Positions 53,766 to 62,006 of a stretch of 64,000 bases of DNA are shown one piece after another. Under the pieces are notes generated by a model, which saw nothing but the letters and a program-made list of their open reading frames with translations, was not told the DNA's origin and made no database searches. This stretch comes from Haematospirillum jordaniae (GTDB lineage Bacteria; Pseudomonadota; Alphaproteobacteria; Rhodospirillales; Rhodospirillaceae): positions 1,294,001-1,358,000 of the forward strand of contig NZ_CP014525.1 in NCBI RefSeq assembly GCF_001611975.1, read 5' to 3'. The stretch's first letter is position 1, and each line of letters begins with the position of its first letter. Position numbers and translations under genes: made by a program.

Positions 53766-54386
53766 TCAACCCCTTATGGCTATTAAAGAATCTAGCCTTC
53801 TGATTTCTTCTTGGATGTTGGAATCCCATCCACGAAACTGCGGCGGCAAGTCTGCTACTTTGTGATAAGAGCCTTTTCTTCGCTGTGGGGTGGCTTCATA
53901 GGTACCATGTATAATTTCACGGATGTTCTCTTTAAAAAGGTTTTCGATTTCCACAATGAGCTGCGTGTATGTTTGGGAAAATGTCTTTTGTTCTTTTGTA
54001 AAGTTTACGTAACGTTGGTAGAGAATGGGGCCTGTATCAATTCCTTCGTCAACCAAATGAATGGATACACCGCTTGGCGTGCAGTCAAAGAAAGACCAGA
54101 AATTAGGATGAGCGCCACGATTCCAAGGAAGATATGAAGTATGTAGGTTTATGATTGGTGCATTTGCACTCTCGATGACCGACTTTTTGAGGATGTGCCT
54201 GTATCCGAAACTTATGACAACGTCGAAATCTTTAATGCATTCAATATGATTATCGGTGTGCCAGACTGCGCAATTGGCCTTCTCTAATTCTTCGATCAAG
54301 GATGTCTTTTCTCTTGTATAGCCTAGGAACAAGACTCTTTTATCGGGGGCCGTTATGTGCGTTATAAGCTTTGGTTGCATGTTCAT
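53766..54386 (-). CDS. Formyltransferase-fold protein linked to pseI
   Basis: A 206-residue protein with the formyl-THF transferase core. The catalytic Asn and His lie in IINLHTSYLPWNRGAHPNFW and the Asp in LVDEGIDTGPILY, so the usual triad is present. It lacks the C-terminal tRNA-binding domain of Fmt and resembles sugar N-formyltransferases. It lies 5 bp upstream of pseI, so a role in formylating an amino sugar on the pseudaminate route is likely. The coding sequence is markedly A/T-rich, suggesting transfer. Confidence 0.8.
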   Translation of the reverse strand: MNMQPKLITHITAPDKRVLFLGYTREKTSLIEELEKANCAVWHTDNHIECIKDFDVVISFGYRHILKKSVIESANAPIINLHTSYLPWNRGAHPNFWSFFDCTPSGVSIHLVDEGIDTGPILYQRYVNFTKEQKTFSQTYTQLIVEIENLFKENIREIIHGTYEATPQRRKGSYHKVADLPPQFRGWDSNIQEEIRRLDSLIAIRG

Positions 54387-54520
54387 AGTGTTCCCGATTG
54401 GCGTGGGCTATGCTGACTATAAATACTCCTTCCATTATGAATGATATACAAGGTCATGCCTGTGCCACTTTCTTATGTAAGGCATGCGTGACTGGATGAT
54501 ATTGTAAGGGTTTATGCTGA

Positions 54521-55519
54521 ATGTATACTGATGATGATCTTGACGGAGCCGTAACGGACGGCATCCTGTCTGCCGATGTGGTTGCGGCTTTTCGTGAGTA
54601 TATGGAACAGCGTAGCAATACGCTGGCCGTGGACGAAGAGCATTTCCGCCTGATCAGTGGCTTCAATGATATTTTTGTGGTTATTGCCTGTGGATTGCTG
54701 CTTGGGGCTTGTGCCTGGATCGGGTTTTCGTTCCAACCATGGGCTGGACCGGCACTTGTTGCTGTGGTCTCTTGGCTTCTGGCAGAGTTTTTTACCCGCA
54801 AGCGCCGTATGGCCTTGCCGTCGATCGCGCTGCTTGGTGCGTTTGTCGTGGGCTCGGGCGGGTGTGCCTTTGCGGCCTTATATGACAGTGGTGCCGATGC
54901 AAGCATTGCTGGACTTGTTGCGGCCTTGGCTGCGGCCCTGCATTGGATCCGTTTCCGTGTTCCGGTCACGGTGGCGGCTGGTGTTGCCGGTCTTGTCCTG
55001 ACGTGTGCGACGACTTTGAAGAGTCTGCTTCCCACCTTGGATGCCTACGATAACCTCGTTCTTTTTGCCTGCGGTTTGGCTGTATTTTTCTTGGCAATGC
55101 GTTGGGACAGTTCCGATATTCGCCGTCAGACCCGTCGCTCAGACGTTGCTTTCTGGCTGCATCTTCTGGCTGCTCCTTTGCTGGTGCACCCGGTGTTCGG
55201 TTTCCTGGGGGTGCGAGAGGAGAGTGTTGGCTTGGGGAGTGTTGCGCTGGTCATGGGGCTATATGCCGTGTTGGCCCTGATATCCCTTCTGGTCGATCGT
55301 CGTGCGCTGATGGTATCCGCTCTTGGATACGTTGTTTATGTGTTCGCATCCCTGTTTGATCACGGCGATGCGGTCAGCCTTGGGTTTGCCTTTTCCAGTG
55401 CCGGGATTGGTGCCGCTCTTTTGCTGTTGTCTGCTTTCTGGCACAGCAGTCGCAGCGCGGTTATCGGTTTGGTGCCCGTTCGCATCAGTGCGTTTCTGCC
55501 ACCTTTGCAGCGGTCATAA
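54521..55519 (+). CDS. Polytopic membrane protein of unknown function
   Basis: 332 residues. A soluble N-terminal stretch of about 45 residues (MYTDDDLDGAVTDGILSADVV, predicted helical, acidic) is followed by about ten membrane helices arranged in pairs. Short basic loops (FTRKRRM, SSDIRRQTRRSD) mark cytoplasmic sides. It resembles DUF2157-like membrane proteins in layout, but no functional motif is recognised. Start ATG 54521 has AAGGG about 10 nt upstream. The 134-bp gap to the formyltransferase gene is A/T-rich. Confidence 0.8.
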   Translation: MYTDDDLDGAVTDGILSADVVAAFREYMEQRSNTLAVDEEHFRLISGFNDIFVVIACGLLLGACAWIGFSFQPWAGPALVAVVSWLLAEFFTRKRRMALPSIALLGAFVVGSGGCAFAALYDSGADASIAGLVAALAAALHWIRFRVPVTVAAGVAGLVLTCATTLKSLLPTLDAYDNLVLFACGLAVFFLAMRWDSSDIRRQTRRSDVAFWLHLLAAPLLVHPVFGFLGVREESVGLGSVALVMGLYAVLALISLLVDRRALMVSALGYVVYVFASLFDHGDAVSLGFAFSSAGIGAALLLLSAFWHSSRSAVIGLVPVRISAFLPPLQRS

Positions 55520-55545
55520 CGAGGGCTTATTTGGCAGCCTGTGTC

Positions 55546-56733
55546 TCAGGCACATTCGCCACAGGCATGGCCGCTGGCCCAGGCCCACTGGAAGTTATAG
55601 CCGCCAAGCCAGCCTGTGACATCGACGGCCTCACCGATGATGTACAGGCCAGGTTTGCTTTTCACTTCCATCGTTCGGGAAGACAGGGCGTTGGTATCAA
55701 CGCCTCCCACCATGACCTCGGCGGTTCGGTATCCCTCAGTCCCTGTGGGGTAGACGGTCCATGCCTGGATCTGGTCTGCCAGTATGGACAAGGTCTTGTT
55801 GCCGGTTTGCCCAATCACGGTGTCGGGCATGCCGGCCCGCTCGCACAGGCTTTGCGCCAGCCTGTTGGGCAGGATCTCGCTGACAACTGTATGCAGGCGC
55901 GCCTTTGGGCGGCTGTCGCGGCGTTCAGCCAGCCATGCCAGTATATCCCTGTCGGGGCACAGGTTGATACGCACTGCGTCACCCTGTTTCCAGAAGGAAG
56001 AAATCTGCAGGATAACCGGGCCAGATAAGCCGCGGTGTGTAAAGAGAAGGGCTTCGCGGAAACGAGTTTTGCCACAGGTCGCAGTGGCATCTAGGGCGAT
56101 GCCGGTCAGGGGGCGCATGAACGCCAGGTCATCTTCCCCAAAGACCAACGGCACCAGGCCCGGATAGGGATCAAGAACCGGGATGCCAAGTTGCTCTGCC
56201 ACGCGCAGGGCAAAATTGCTGGCCCCGATCTTTGGAATGGAAAGGCCGCCCGTTGCAAGCACAACCGACTGGCAGTGAACAGGGCCGGCGGATGTTTCCA
56301 CCACCCAGCGCCGGTCTTCTTCCCCGGTTGGGGCAATATGACTGGCAGAGACGTTACACTGGATAGTGGTCCCTGCCGCTACAGCCTCTTCAACCAGAAG
56401 ATTAACGATATCAGCCGCAGAGCGATCACAGAACAGCTGCCCGTGGTCCCGTTCGTGCCAAGGGATGGCATGGGTCGCCAGCAGGTCAAGAAAGTCCTGC
56501 GGTGTATACCGCTTCAATGCCGAGCGGGCAAAGTGGGGGTTGCTGGAAAGATACCCGTTTGGTCCAGCATCCCGGTTGGTAAAGTTGCATTTTCCCCCGC
56601 CGGAAATCAGGATTTTCCGCCCCGGACGGTCATTATGTTCCAGAACAAGAACCCGGCGGCCCCGGCGGGCAGCGGTCATGGCGCACATTAAACCTGCGGC
56701 GCCCGCCCCGATGATGACGATGTCAGTTTCCAT
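55546..56733 (-). CDS. HI0933/BaiN-family FAD-dependent oxidoreductase
   Basis: Flavoprotein of 395 residues. FAD site VIIGAGAAGLMCAMTAARRG at the N-terminus, then the family mark PGRKILISGGGKCNFTNRD, VVLATGGLSIPKIGAS, and the C-terminal GEAVDVTGWLGGYNFQWAWASGHACG. The family (HI0933, YhiN, BaiN) is widespread; the physiological substrate of most members is unknown. It is convergent with the membrane protein gene. Confidence 0.92.
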   Translation of the reverse strand: METDIVIIGAGAAGLMCAMTAARRGRRVLVLEHNDRPGRKILISGGGKCNFTNRDAGPNGYLSSNPHFARSALKRYTPQDFLDLLATHAIPWHERDHGQLFCDRSAADIVNLLVEEAVAAGTTIQCNVSASHIAPTGEEDRRWVVETSAGPVHCQSVVLATGGLSIPKIGASNFALRVAEQLGIPVLDPYPGLVPLVFGEDDLAFMRPLTGIALDATATCGKTRFREALLFTHRGLSGPVILQISSFWKQGDAVRINLCPDRDILAWLAERRDSRPKARLHTVVSEILPNRLAQSLCERAGMPDTVIGQTGNKTLSILADQIQAWTVYPTGTEGYRTAEVMVGGVDTNALSSRTMEVKSKPGLYIIGEAVDVTGWLGGYNFQWAWASGHACGECA

Positions 56734-56772
56734 AGGCGGGTTCTAGCCGGGACTGTTGCCAACAGCAAGTGT

Positions 56773-57912
56773 TCAGGTGTACGGGCTGGAAAAGGCGATG
56801 GCGTGGTTGTCCCATTTCAGGGGCTCTGATCGGGGCTCGGGATCAAAGTCATCAAACGACCCGCCCATGATCTGGCCAAAGCCATTGGTCAAAATCAGGT
56901 TCCCGTTCAGCACGGCGGCGCCGCAGACATCGGGCAGCTGGATTGTGCGGACCATTCCGGGGGTATTTGTTGTGCCCAGGATGGCAATGCCCCCGACCGG
57001 GCTGGTGACAACGTAATAGGCCCCGTCCGGCGAAAACAGGGCGCTGCCACAATACTGTCGCAGGCCAGTGACAACAGCATCGGGAAGAGCCGGCAAAACA
57101 AGGTCATGCCCACGCCTGTGCAGCAGAAGAAGGGGTACACGGTCTGTCGCCGCCCCTTGGTACTGGCAGGCCACGATGACAGTTCCATCCGGAGCAACGG
57201 CCAAATGGCGCAGGCTGACCGCCCGCAGTGCCGTCGGCAGGGTTCGCTTTTCCAGAAGGGTACCGGTCTTGCTGTCGATATAGGTCAGGGAGGGGTCGGT
57301 CATGCCTAGGTTCAGCTTGGCCCGTCCGGATTCAGGGCTGGTCAGGATGCCGCCATTGGCAACAACCAGTGTCTGCTGATCAGGCATCCAAGCCAGTTCA
57401 TGAGGCTCGGTTCCAAAGCTGGGGAACTCGCCGATCCAGGCATAGCTGCGAGCATCCCGAATGCCGATCCGGCCTTCGCCGTGGTCAAAGGCGTTTTCAG
57501 TTGTCAGGATATGGCGGCCATCGGCTGTATAAACGGCATGTCCGAAGAAGTGTCTTCCGGGTTGGCATTCTACAGATGCGGCTATGGTTCCGTCCGTAAG
57601 GTTCAGCGCCGTGGCCCAGTTTCCCGGCCGGCGCGCCGGCAGAAAAGCGCGGGTTCCATCCGGTGAGACGGCGGGACCGTGGGCACGTCCGGGCAGGGGG
57701 GTCTGCCATAGGATGCCAAGGTCTTCGGACCATGCCACGGCGTGATCACGTCCGCTGTTGTCCCTTGCAGAGCTGAGAAGAGTGTTTCCTGTTCGATGGA
57801 TGGCTGCCCGTGTTGGCATGGCGGGGAGGATCATGCCTGCTGCCAAGGCCCCCATGCCGCCCCATAGAAGGGAGCGTCTGGATAATGTAAGGGGAGCATT
57901 CTGATCATCCAT
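56773..57912 (-). CDS. DUF1513 family protein, beta-propeller, Tat-exported
   Basis: Periplasmic protein of 379 residues. The start MDDQNAPLTLSRRSLLWGGM carries a Tat motif with a hydrophobic core to about residue 33. The rest has repeated propeller-like blades: AVSPDGTRAFLPARR, YTADGRHILTTENAFDHGEGRIG, AWMPDQQTLVVANGGI, AVAPDGTVIVACQYQG. These match DUF1513 (PF07433), found beside imelysin genes in other proteobacteria. It is the last gene of the iron-type operon, 5 bp after the second imelysin. Confidence 0.85.
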   Translation of the reverse strand: MDDQNAPLTLSRRSLLWGGMGALAAGMILPAMPTRAAIHRTGNTLLSSARDNSGRDHAVAWSEDLGILWQTPLPGRAHGPAVSPDGTRAFLPARRPGNWATALNLTDGTIAASVECQPGRHFFGHAVYTADGRHILTTENAFDHGEGRIGIRDARSYAWIGEFPSFGTEPHELAWMPDQQTLVVANGGILTSPESGRAKLNLGMTDPSLTYIDSKTGTLLEKRTLPTALRAVSLRHLAVAPDGTVIVACQYQGAATDRVPLLLLHRRGHDLVLPALPDAVVTGLRQYCGSALFSPDGAYYVVTSPVGGIAILGTTNTPGMVRTIQLPDVCGAAVLNGNLILTNGFGQIMGGSFDDFDPEPRSEPLKWDNHAIAFSSPYT

Positions 57913-57917
57913 GGGGG

Positions 57918-58982
57918 TCAGTCTCCGTCCAGGGCATTGAAACCGATGCCCAGTCCCAGCATGCCGGCCATTTCTGTTTCCACCATGCTGCGTGCGGTAC
58001 CGATATTGGCCCTGATCAGCATCAAGGTTCTGTAGCCTGCAGGGTTGGCAAGAACATCTTTCCAAGGGCGTGTGGCCAGTTCAGCCGTCAGGCGGCGGGC
58101 TTCGGTCAGCCCGTGCAGGATGCTGATATCAACAATCTCGCTATCTTCATGCTCCAGAACTCCGGCGCGCAATCCTCCATCTTTTCCTGCGTGGCCTTGG
58201 TAAAGCTGAAGGGCTGCATCAAGATTGGCGAGAAGCGCCTGTAGCGGTAAGTCTGCCCGCCAGGCTTCGCCTCGTTCCGGGCGTGCTTTTGTCGGATTGG
58301 ATCCCATCGGGCTGCCCAATTTCATATCCTGCGTAGCCTGCAGAAGGGTGGACAGTGTCCCGTGTATGGCCCGCAAGGACTCAGCCGGGGTCCGGAACAG
58401 GGTGTTTTTGTCACCCGGCCTCAGAAGTATTGCCCGAAATCCGCCATCCGGCTCTGTCCATTCCGCTCTGATAGCTTGGGCCATGGATGACAGGTTTCGT
58501 CCAATTGCCTGGGCAACCCGGCATTCATGCGGGTTGATCGGGCTATTACCCCAGAGCAGGCGCTCCAGTGCCGGGAATCCCTGTACCGCAATGCTGGCCC
58601 GGGACAGGGATTCCGGTGTCAGGGCTGTATCTGGTGCCGACAGCAGCGTGGACACATGCCGTGCCCCCAAGTTTTTTGGGTCAGGCCAGAACTGGATACG
58701 GTAGTGGCGGTTTTCTGTCTGCGATGGGCCGATGCGAACATGTTGCACGCCCTGCCAGGCTAGGAATGCAGTGGCAAAGGCGGATTTGCTGTCCTGTTCT
58801 GGACAGGCATCGCCCAGTGTACGTTCAAGAGCTGCGGTTGCTTCGGCAAACCTCTGGAAGGCGGGAAGGATAACGGCGTCAACAGCCTCGGCTGTCAGGC
58901 GCAGGCTGTCAGCAGCACGCCCGCTTACAGGCAGGAGTGCGAGCAGAAGCAGGGTAGCGGTCAGGGCAAGGCGTGCAGTCAT
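57918..58982 (-). CDS. Imelysin-like periplasmic protein, short form
   Basis: 354 residues with a signal peptide (cut after about SGRA, residue 23). The helical bundle of the imelysin/M75 family is recognised by AFATAFLAWQGVQHVRIGP, RIQFWPDPKNLG and VQGFPALERLLWG. In the classical imelysin motif GxHxxE the third position is His; here it is Pro (GFPALE), the form of the shorter imelysin-like group. The family is linked to iron uptake; its catalytic or iron-binding role is not settled. Confidence 0.86.
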   Translation of the reverse strand: MTARLALTATLLLLALLPVSGRAADSLRLTAEAVDAVILPAFQRFAEATAALERTLGDACPEQDSKSAFATAFLAWQGVQHVRIGPSQTENRHYRIQFWPDPKNLGARHVSTLLSAPDTALTPESLSRASIAVQGFPALERLLWGNSPINPHECRVAQAIGRNLSSMAQAIRAEWTEPDGGFRAILLRPGDKNTLFRTPAESLRAIHGTLSTLLQATQDMKLGSPMGSNPTKARPERGEAWRADLPLQALLANLDAALQLYQGHAGKDGGLRAGVLEHEDSEIVDISILHGLTEARRLTAELATRPWKDVLANPAGYRTLMLIRANIGTARSMVETEMAGMLGLGIGFNALDGD

Positions 58983-59009
58983 GTCGGGTCGGTGTCCATG
59001 ATCCTGGTG

Positions 59010-60434
59010 TTACAGAGACCTGAGAAAGTCCAGAAGGGCTGCCCGGTCCTTGGCCGGGAGTTCACGGAAGGCTTCACGTGCCCGCCGTGCTTCGCCACCG
59101 TGCCACAGCACAGCCTCGGTCAGGGTTCTGGCGCGTCCATCATGCAGATAGGACTCTGTGCCCGACACAGCTTTGGTCATGCCAAGGCCCCAGAGTGGCG
59201 GGGTGCGCCATTCATGACCGCTAGCCAACGCTTCCGGGCGGAGGTCGGCCAGATCATCGCCCATGTCGTGCAGCAGCAAATCCGTGAACGGGGCAATGTC
59301 CTGGTGCGCCAGCCACGGGTATGGCGAGGAGCCTGTGCGCAGATGCGGGCGATGACATCCGCTACAGCCAATCTGCGAGAAGAGCTGTTCGCCCGCCATT
59401 ACGGCAGGATCCGTGCGGTTACGCCGGGATGGAGGTGCAAGGGCACGAACAAACAACAGGACAGAATCTGTAACAGCCTTGGGGGCCTCCAGACTGTCAA
59501 ACTGCACACTGTTGCCATGGGGGGCGGCAAGGCAGGACGGTTGTGCTGCGGTACAGTCGCCATGAGCCTGCGGGAACAGGGGTGTAGATAGGCCAATGTC
59601 ACCGTTGAAGGCACTCTGGTTCTGGTCATCCAGGGTGGGTTGGCCGGCTTTCCAGCCAAAACGACCAATGCGCATGGCGTGTTCACGCGCGCTCCATACC
59701 CGGTTGGTGCGCCCGGATATCCCGTCGTTGTCCCGGTCATCCGGGTCGGCAAGGTTCAGCAGGGTTGTATCGGGAACAGCCTCCAGCAGACCCAGCCCCG
59801 GAAGCTGCGGGGTCATGCGCGGCGAGATCATGATCTGCGGGGACAAGGGGCCATAGGCAAGATCCCGGGCAGACCAGGTTGGGTGGCGCAGGGAAACGCG
59901 TTCTCCCCCGGCCAGTGTTACGGTTTCCTCGGTCCATGTTACGCCAACGCGTCCTTCGGCTTTCAGTCCCGGAACGGCGGCACTTTGCAACTGGGTACCA
60001 TACGTCGGGTCGCCAATGACGCTGAGGCGGCCGCTTTGTCTGTCGTGCTCGTCTTGTGCTGTTTGGGGGGGAATGCTCAGGCGCAGGAAAAAGGATGGGC
60101 TGTGTTCGTATCCGTTGTCTGGATCGGGTGGGCGCCCGCGTCCATTCCGGGCGTGGCATCCAGAACAGGCCCGGGCATTGAACAAGGGACCCAGACCATC
60201 TGATGCTTGGGTCGAGGAGGGAGAGCTGACCCAGAGCCGCTTGAAGAAGCCATTTCCAACGGCAGCACCCATTTTCTCATCAGCGGAAAGGCCGGGCAGA
60301 AAGCGCGAAAAAGCCCGCCGATCAAGTGATCTCTGTTCGCCTTGGTCAGGCCGTGGTTCTGCCGCCAAGGCTGATCCGGTGCAAAGGAAAGGCAGGGCCA
60401 AGGCTGTGAACAGGGAATACAAACGGCGGAGCAT
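59010..60434 (-). CDS. DUF1111 di-haem protein (thiol oxidoreductase-like cytochrome c)
   Basis: Exported haem protein of 474 residues from ATG 60434 (MLRRLYSLFTALALPFLC). Two haem c sites: ACSGCHARNGRG near residue 95 and IGCSGCHRPHLRTG near residue 360. The family repeat ADPDDRDNDGISGRTNRVW and FGWKAGQPTLDDQNQSAFNGDIG, and the C-terminal SYLHDGRARTLTEAVLWHGGEA, are typical of DUF1111, which is related to MauG/di-haem peroxidases. It lies between two imelysin genes and may oxidise or reduce iron for them. Confidence 0.88.
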   Translation of the reverse strand: MLRRLYSLFTALALPFLCTGSALAAEPRPDQGEQRSLDRRAFSRFLPGLSADEKMGAAVGNGFFKRLWVSSPSSTQASDGLGPLFNARACSGCHARNGRGRPPDPDNGYEHSPSFFLRLSIPPQTAQDEHDRQSGRLSVIGDPTYGTQLQSAAVPGLKAEGRVGVTWTEETVTLAGGERVSLRHPTWSARDLAYGPLSPQIMISPRMTPQLPGLGLLEAVPDTTLLNLADPDDRDNDGISGRTNRVWSAREHAMRIGRFGWKAGQPTLDDQNQSAFNGDIGLSTPLFPQAHGDCTAAQPSCLAAPHGNSVQFDSLEAPKAVTDSVLLFVRALAPPSRRNRTDPAVMAGEQLFSQIGCSGCHRPHLRTGSSPYPWLAHQDIAPFTDLLLHDMGDDLADLRPEALASGHEWRTPPLWGLGMTKAVSGTESYLHDGRARTLTEAVLWHGGEARRAREAFRELPAKDRAALLDFLRSL

Positions 60435-60549
60435 CAAGACATCGCTTTGACGGGGGAAGGACAATGGTTGTGAGAAACATTGGGTCTCAAACAACACGGG
60501 CCGGACGGTGCAGCAGCATCCACCCGGCCCAGTTTTTGATCAAGGACGA

Positions 60550-61827
60550 TCAGCTGTTGCCACTAACTTTTTCAGGAGCATCTAGGCTGTCCGATCCCTC
60601 CAGCTCTAGGATACCAAGGCCCAAGGCTGCCGTGGCACGCTCGATAGAGCGGGTTTGGGCGACCAAGGCGTCAACGGCATCCTGAACGGCCTTGTTTCCG
60701 GTAGGATTATTTTCGCCCAGCATCTGGTCATAGGCTGTGCCTTTTGCTGCCATATCCATCAGCACCTGCATTTTTGCCACGCTCTTGTCCAAGGCTGCGC
60801 TTAGTTCCTTGCGTTCCGCTGTGGGCAGCAGGATCTTCAGGCCCTTGCCCGATACAGTGCGTCCATCGGGGCGTGTGTAGGACCCGCTGTAGATGCTGCG
60901 GATTCCAACGGCATTATAATAGTGTGAGGCATGGGTGTTGTCAGAGAAGCAATCATGCTCTTCTTCCGGATCATGTAGCATCAGGCCCAGCTTCATTCGT
61001 TCCCCTGCCAGTTCACCATAGGACAGGCTTCCCATTCCGGTCAGCATGGCCGTCAGGGCTTTCTTGGGTTCCGAAGCCAGCAGATCCTTGGCAATGGCGC
61101 CGTCCTTGTCCCATGCGCTGGTCATTTCGGCCAGATCCTCAACCAGAAGATCTGTTGCTGCTTTCAGATAGGCCGCGCGACGGTCGCAGTGGCCGTTGGT
61201 GCAGGCTTTCAGGTCAAAGTCTGTGGCCTTGCGGTCGCCAGCACTAGGGCCGGTTCCATTGCGGTCCTGTCCCCACAGCAGGAATTCCACCGCGTGGTAA
61301 CCGGTCGCCACATTGGCCTCTATCTCGTCAATTTCGTGCAGTTTCTGTAGCAGATCCTTGTTGATGACGGTGGCATCAATGGTCTGCCCGCCGATCTCCA
61401 GTACCGGATTGGCAATGACATTGGCGCGGAACCAGGCGTTCTCGTCAGAGTGTTCGCCATAGCTGGCTGTATCAACGTAATCGATCAGCCCCTCGTCAAG
61501 AGGCCAAGCGTTTACCCGCCCTTCCCAGTCATCAACCGCAGGGTTCCCGAAACGATAGACTTCGGTTTGCATATACGGAACGCGTGCTTCGATCCAAGCC
61601 TTGCGAGCGGCAGACAGCGTGTGCTCGTCGGGGTGAGCAACCAGCGCATCAACCGCTTTCTGCAGAACCCTGGCAGTTTGTTCTGCATCTTCGAACTTGG
61701 CATGGGCAAGTGTGATATAGGTGGACACCACGTCCTTTTCCTGCGCCTTGCTTGCAGCAAGCGCGGGGCCAGCTGTTATCAATGTTGCGGCAGTCAGGAA
61801 TGTTGCTGTGGCAAGAAATGCTCTCAT
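60550..61827 (-). CDS. Imelysin/M75 family iron-regulated protein (IrpA-like)
   Basis: 425 residues with a signal peptide cut after ALAA (about residue 25). Imelysin motifs are full length: AYRKAW-type helix ARKAWIEARVPYMQTEVYRFG, GRVNAWPLDEGLIDYVD, and the GxHxxE site in VATGYHAVEFLLWGQD. A second block SYGELAGERMKLGLMLHDPEEEHDCFSDNTH resembles the related EfeO/IrpA iron-binding face. It is the first gene of the leftward operon; a Fur-box-like site lies about 110 bp upstream. Confidence 0.9.
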   Translation of the reverse strand: MRAFLATATFLTAATLITAGPALAASKAQEKDVVSTYITLAHAKFEDAEQTARVLQKAVDALVAHPDEHTLSAARKAWIEARVPYMQTEVYRFGNPAVDDWEGRVNAWPLDEGLIDYVDTASYGEHSDENAWFRANVIANPVLEIGGQTIDATVINKDLLQKLHEIDEIEANVATGYHAVEFLLWGQDRNGTGPSAGDRKATDFDLKACTNGHCDRRAAYLKAATDLLVEDLAEMTSAWDKDGAIAKDLLASEPKKALTAMLTGMGSLSYGELAGERMKLGLMLHDPEEEHDCFSDNTHASHYYNAVGIRSIYSGSYTRPDGRTVSGKGLKILLPTAERKELSAALDKSVAKMQVLMDMAAKGTAYDQMLGENNPTGNKAVQDAVDALVAQTRSIERATAALGLGILELEGSDSLDAPEKVSGNS

Positions 61828-61935
61828 TGTGATCAGATCCCCTCTGTCCCGTACGGGAATATCCGGGTGGGTTTGCGCAATGCGGCGACGCTCGCACTGT
61901 TTAATGGTCTGCTACGCTTTGTACTTTCCTATGTC

Positions 61936-61954
61936 AATAATAATTACTATCATC
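61936..61954. promoter_or_regulatory. Fur-box-like site between IrpA operon and multicopper oxidase
   Basis: On the - strand GATGATAGTAATTATTATT matches 14 of 19 bases of the Fur consensus GATAATGATAATCATTATC. It sits in the 179-bp A/T-rich gap between two divergent units and could regulate both. Confidence 0.55.
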
Positions 61955-62006
61955 TTCAGGCAAACAAGTTCAGATTTTATCCCGGGTTTTGTGGCGGGAG
62001 GGTTGT

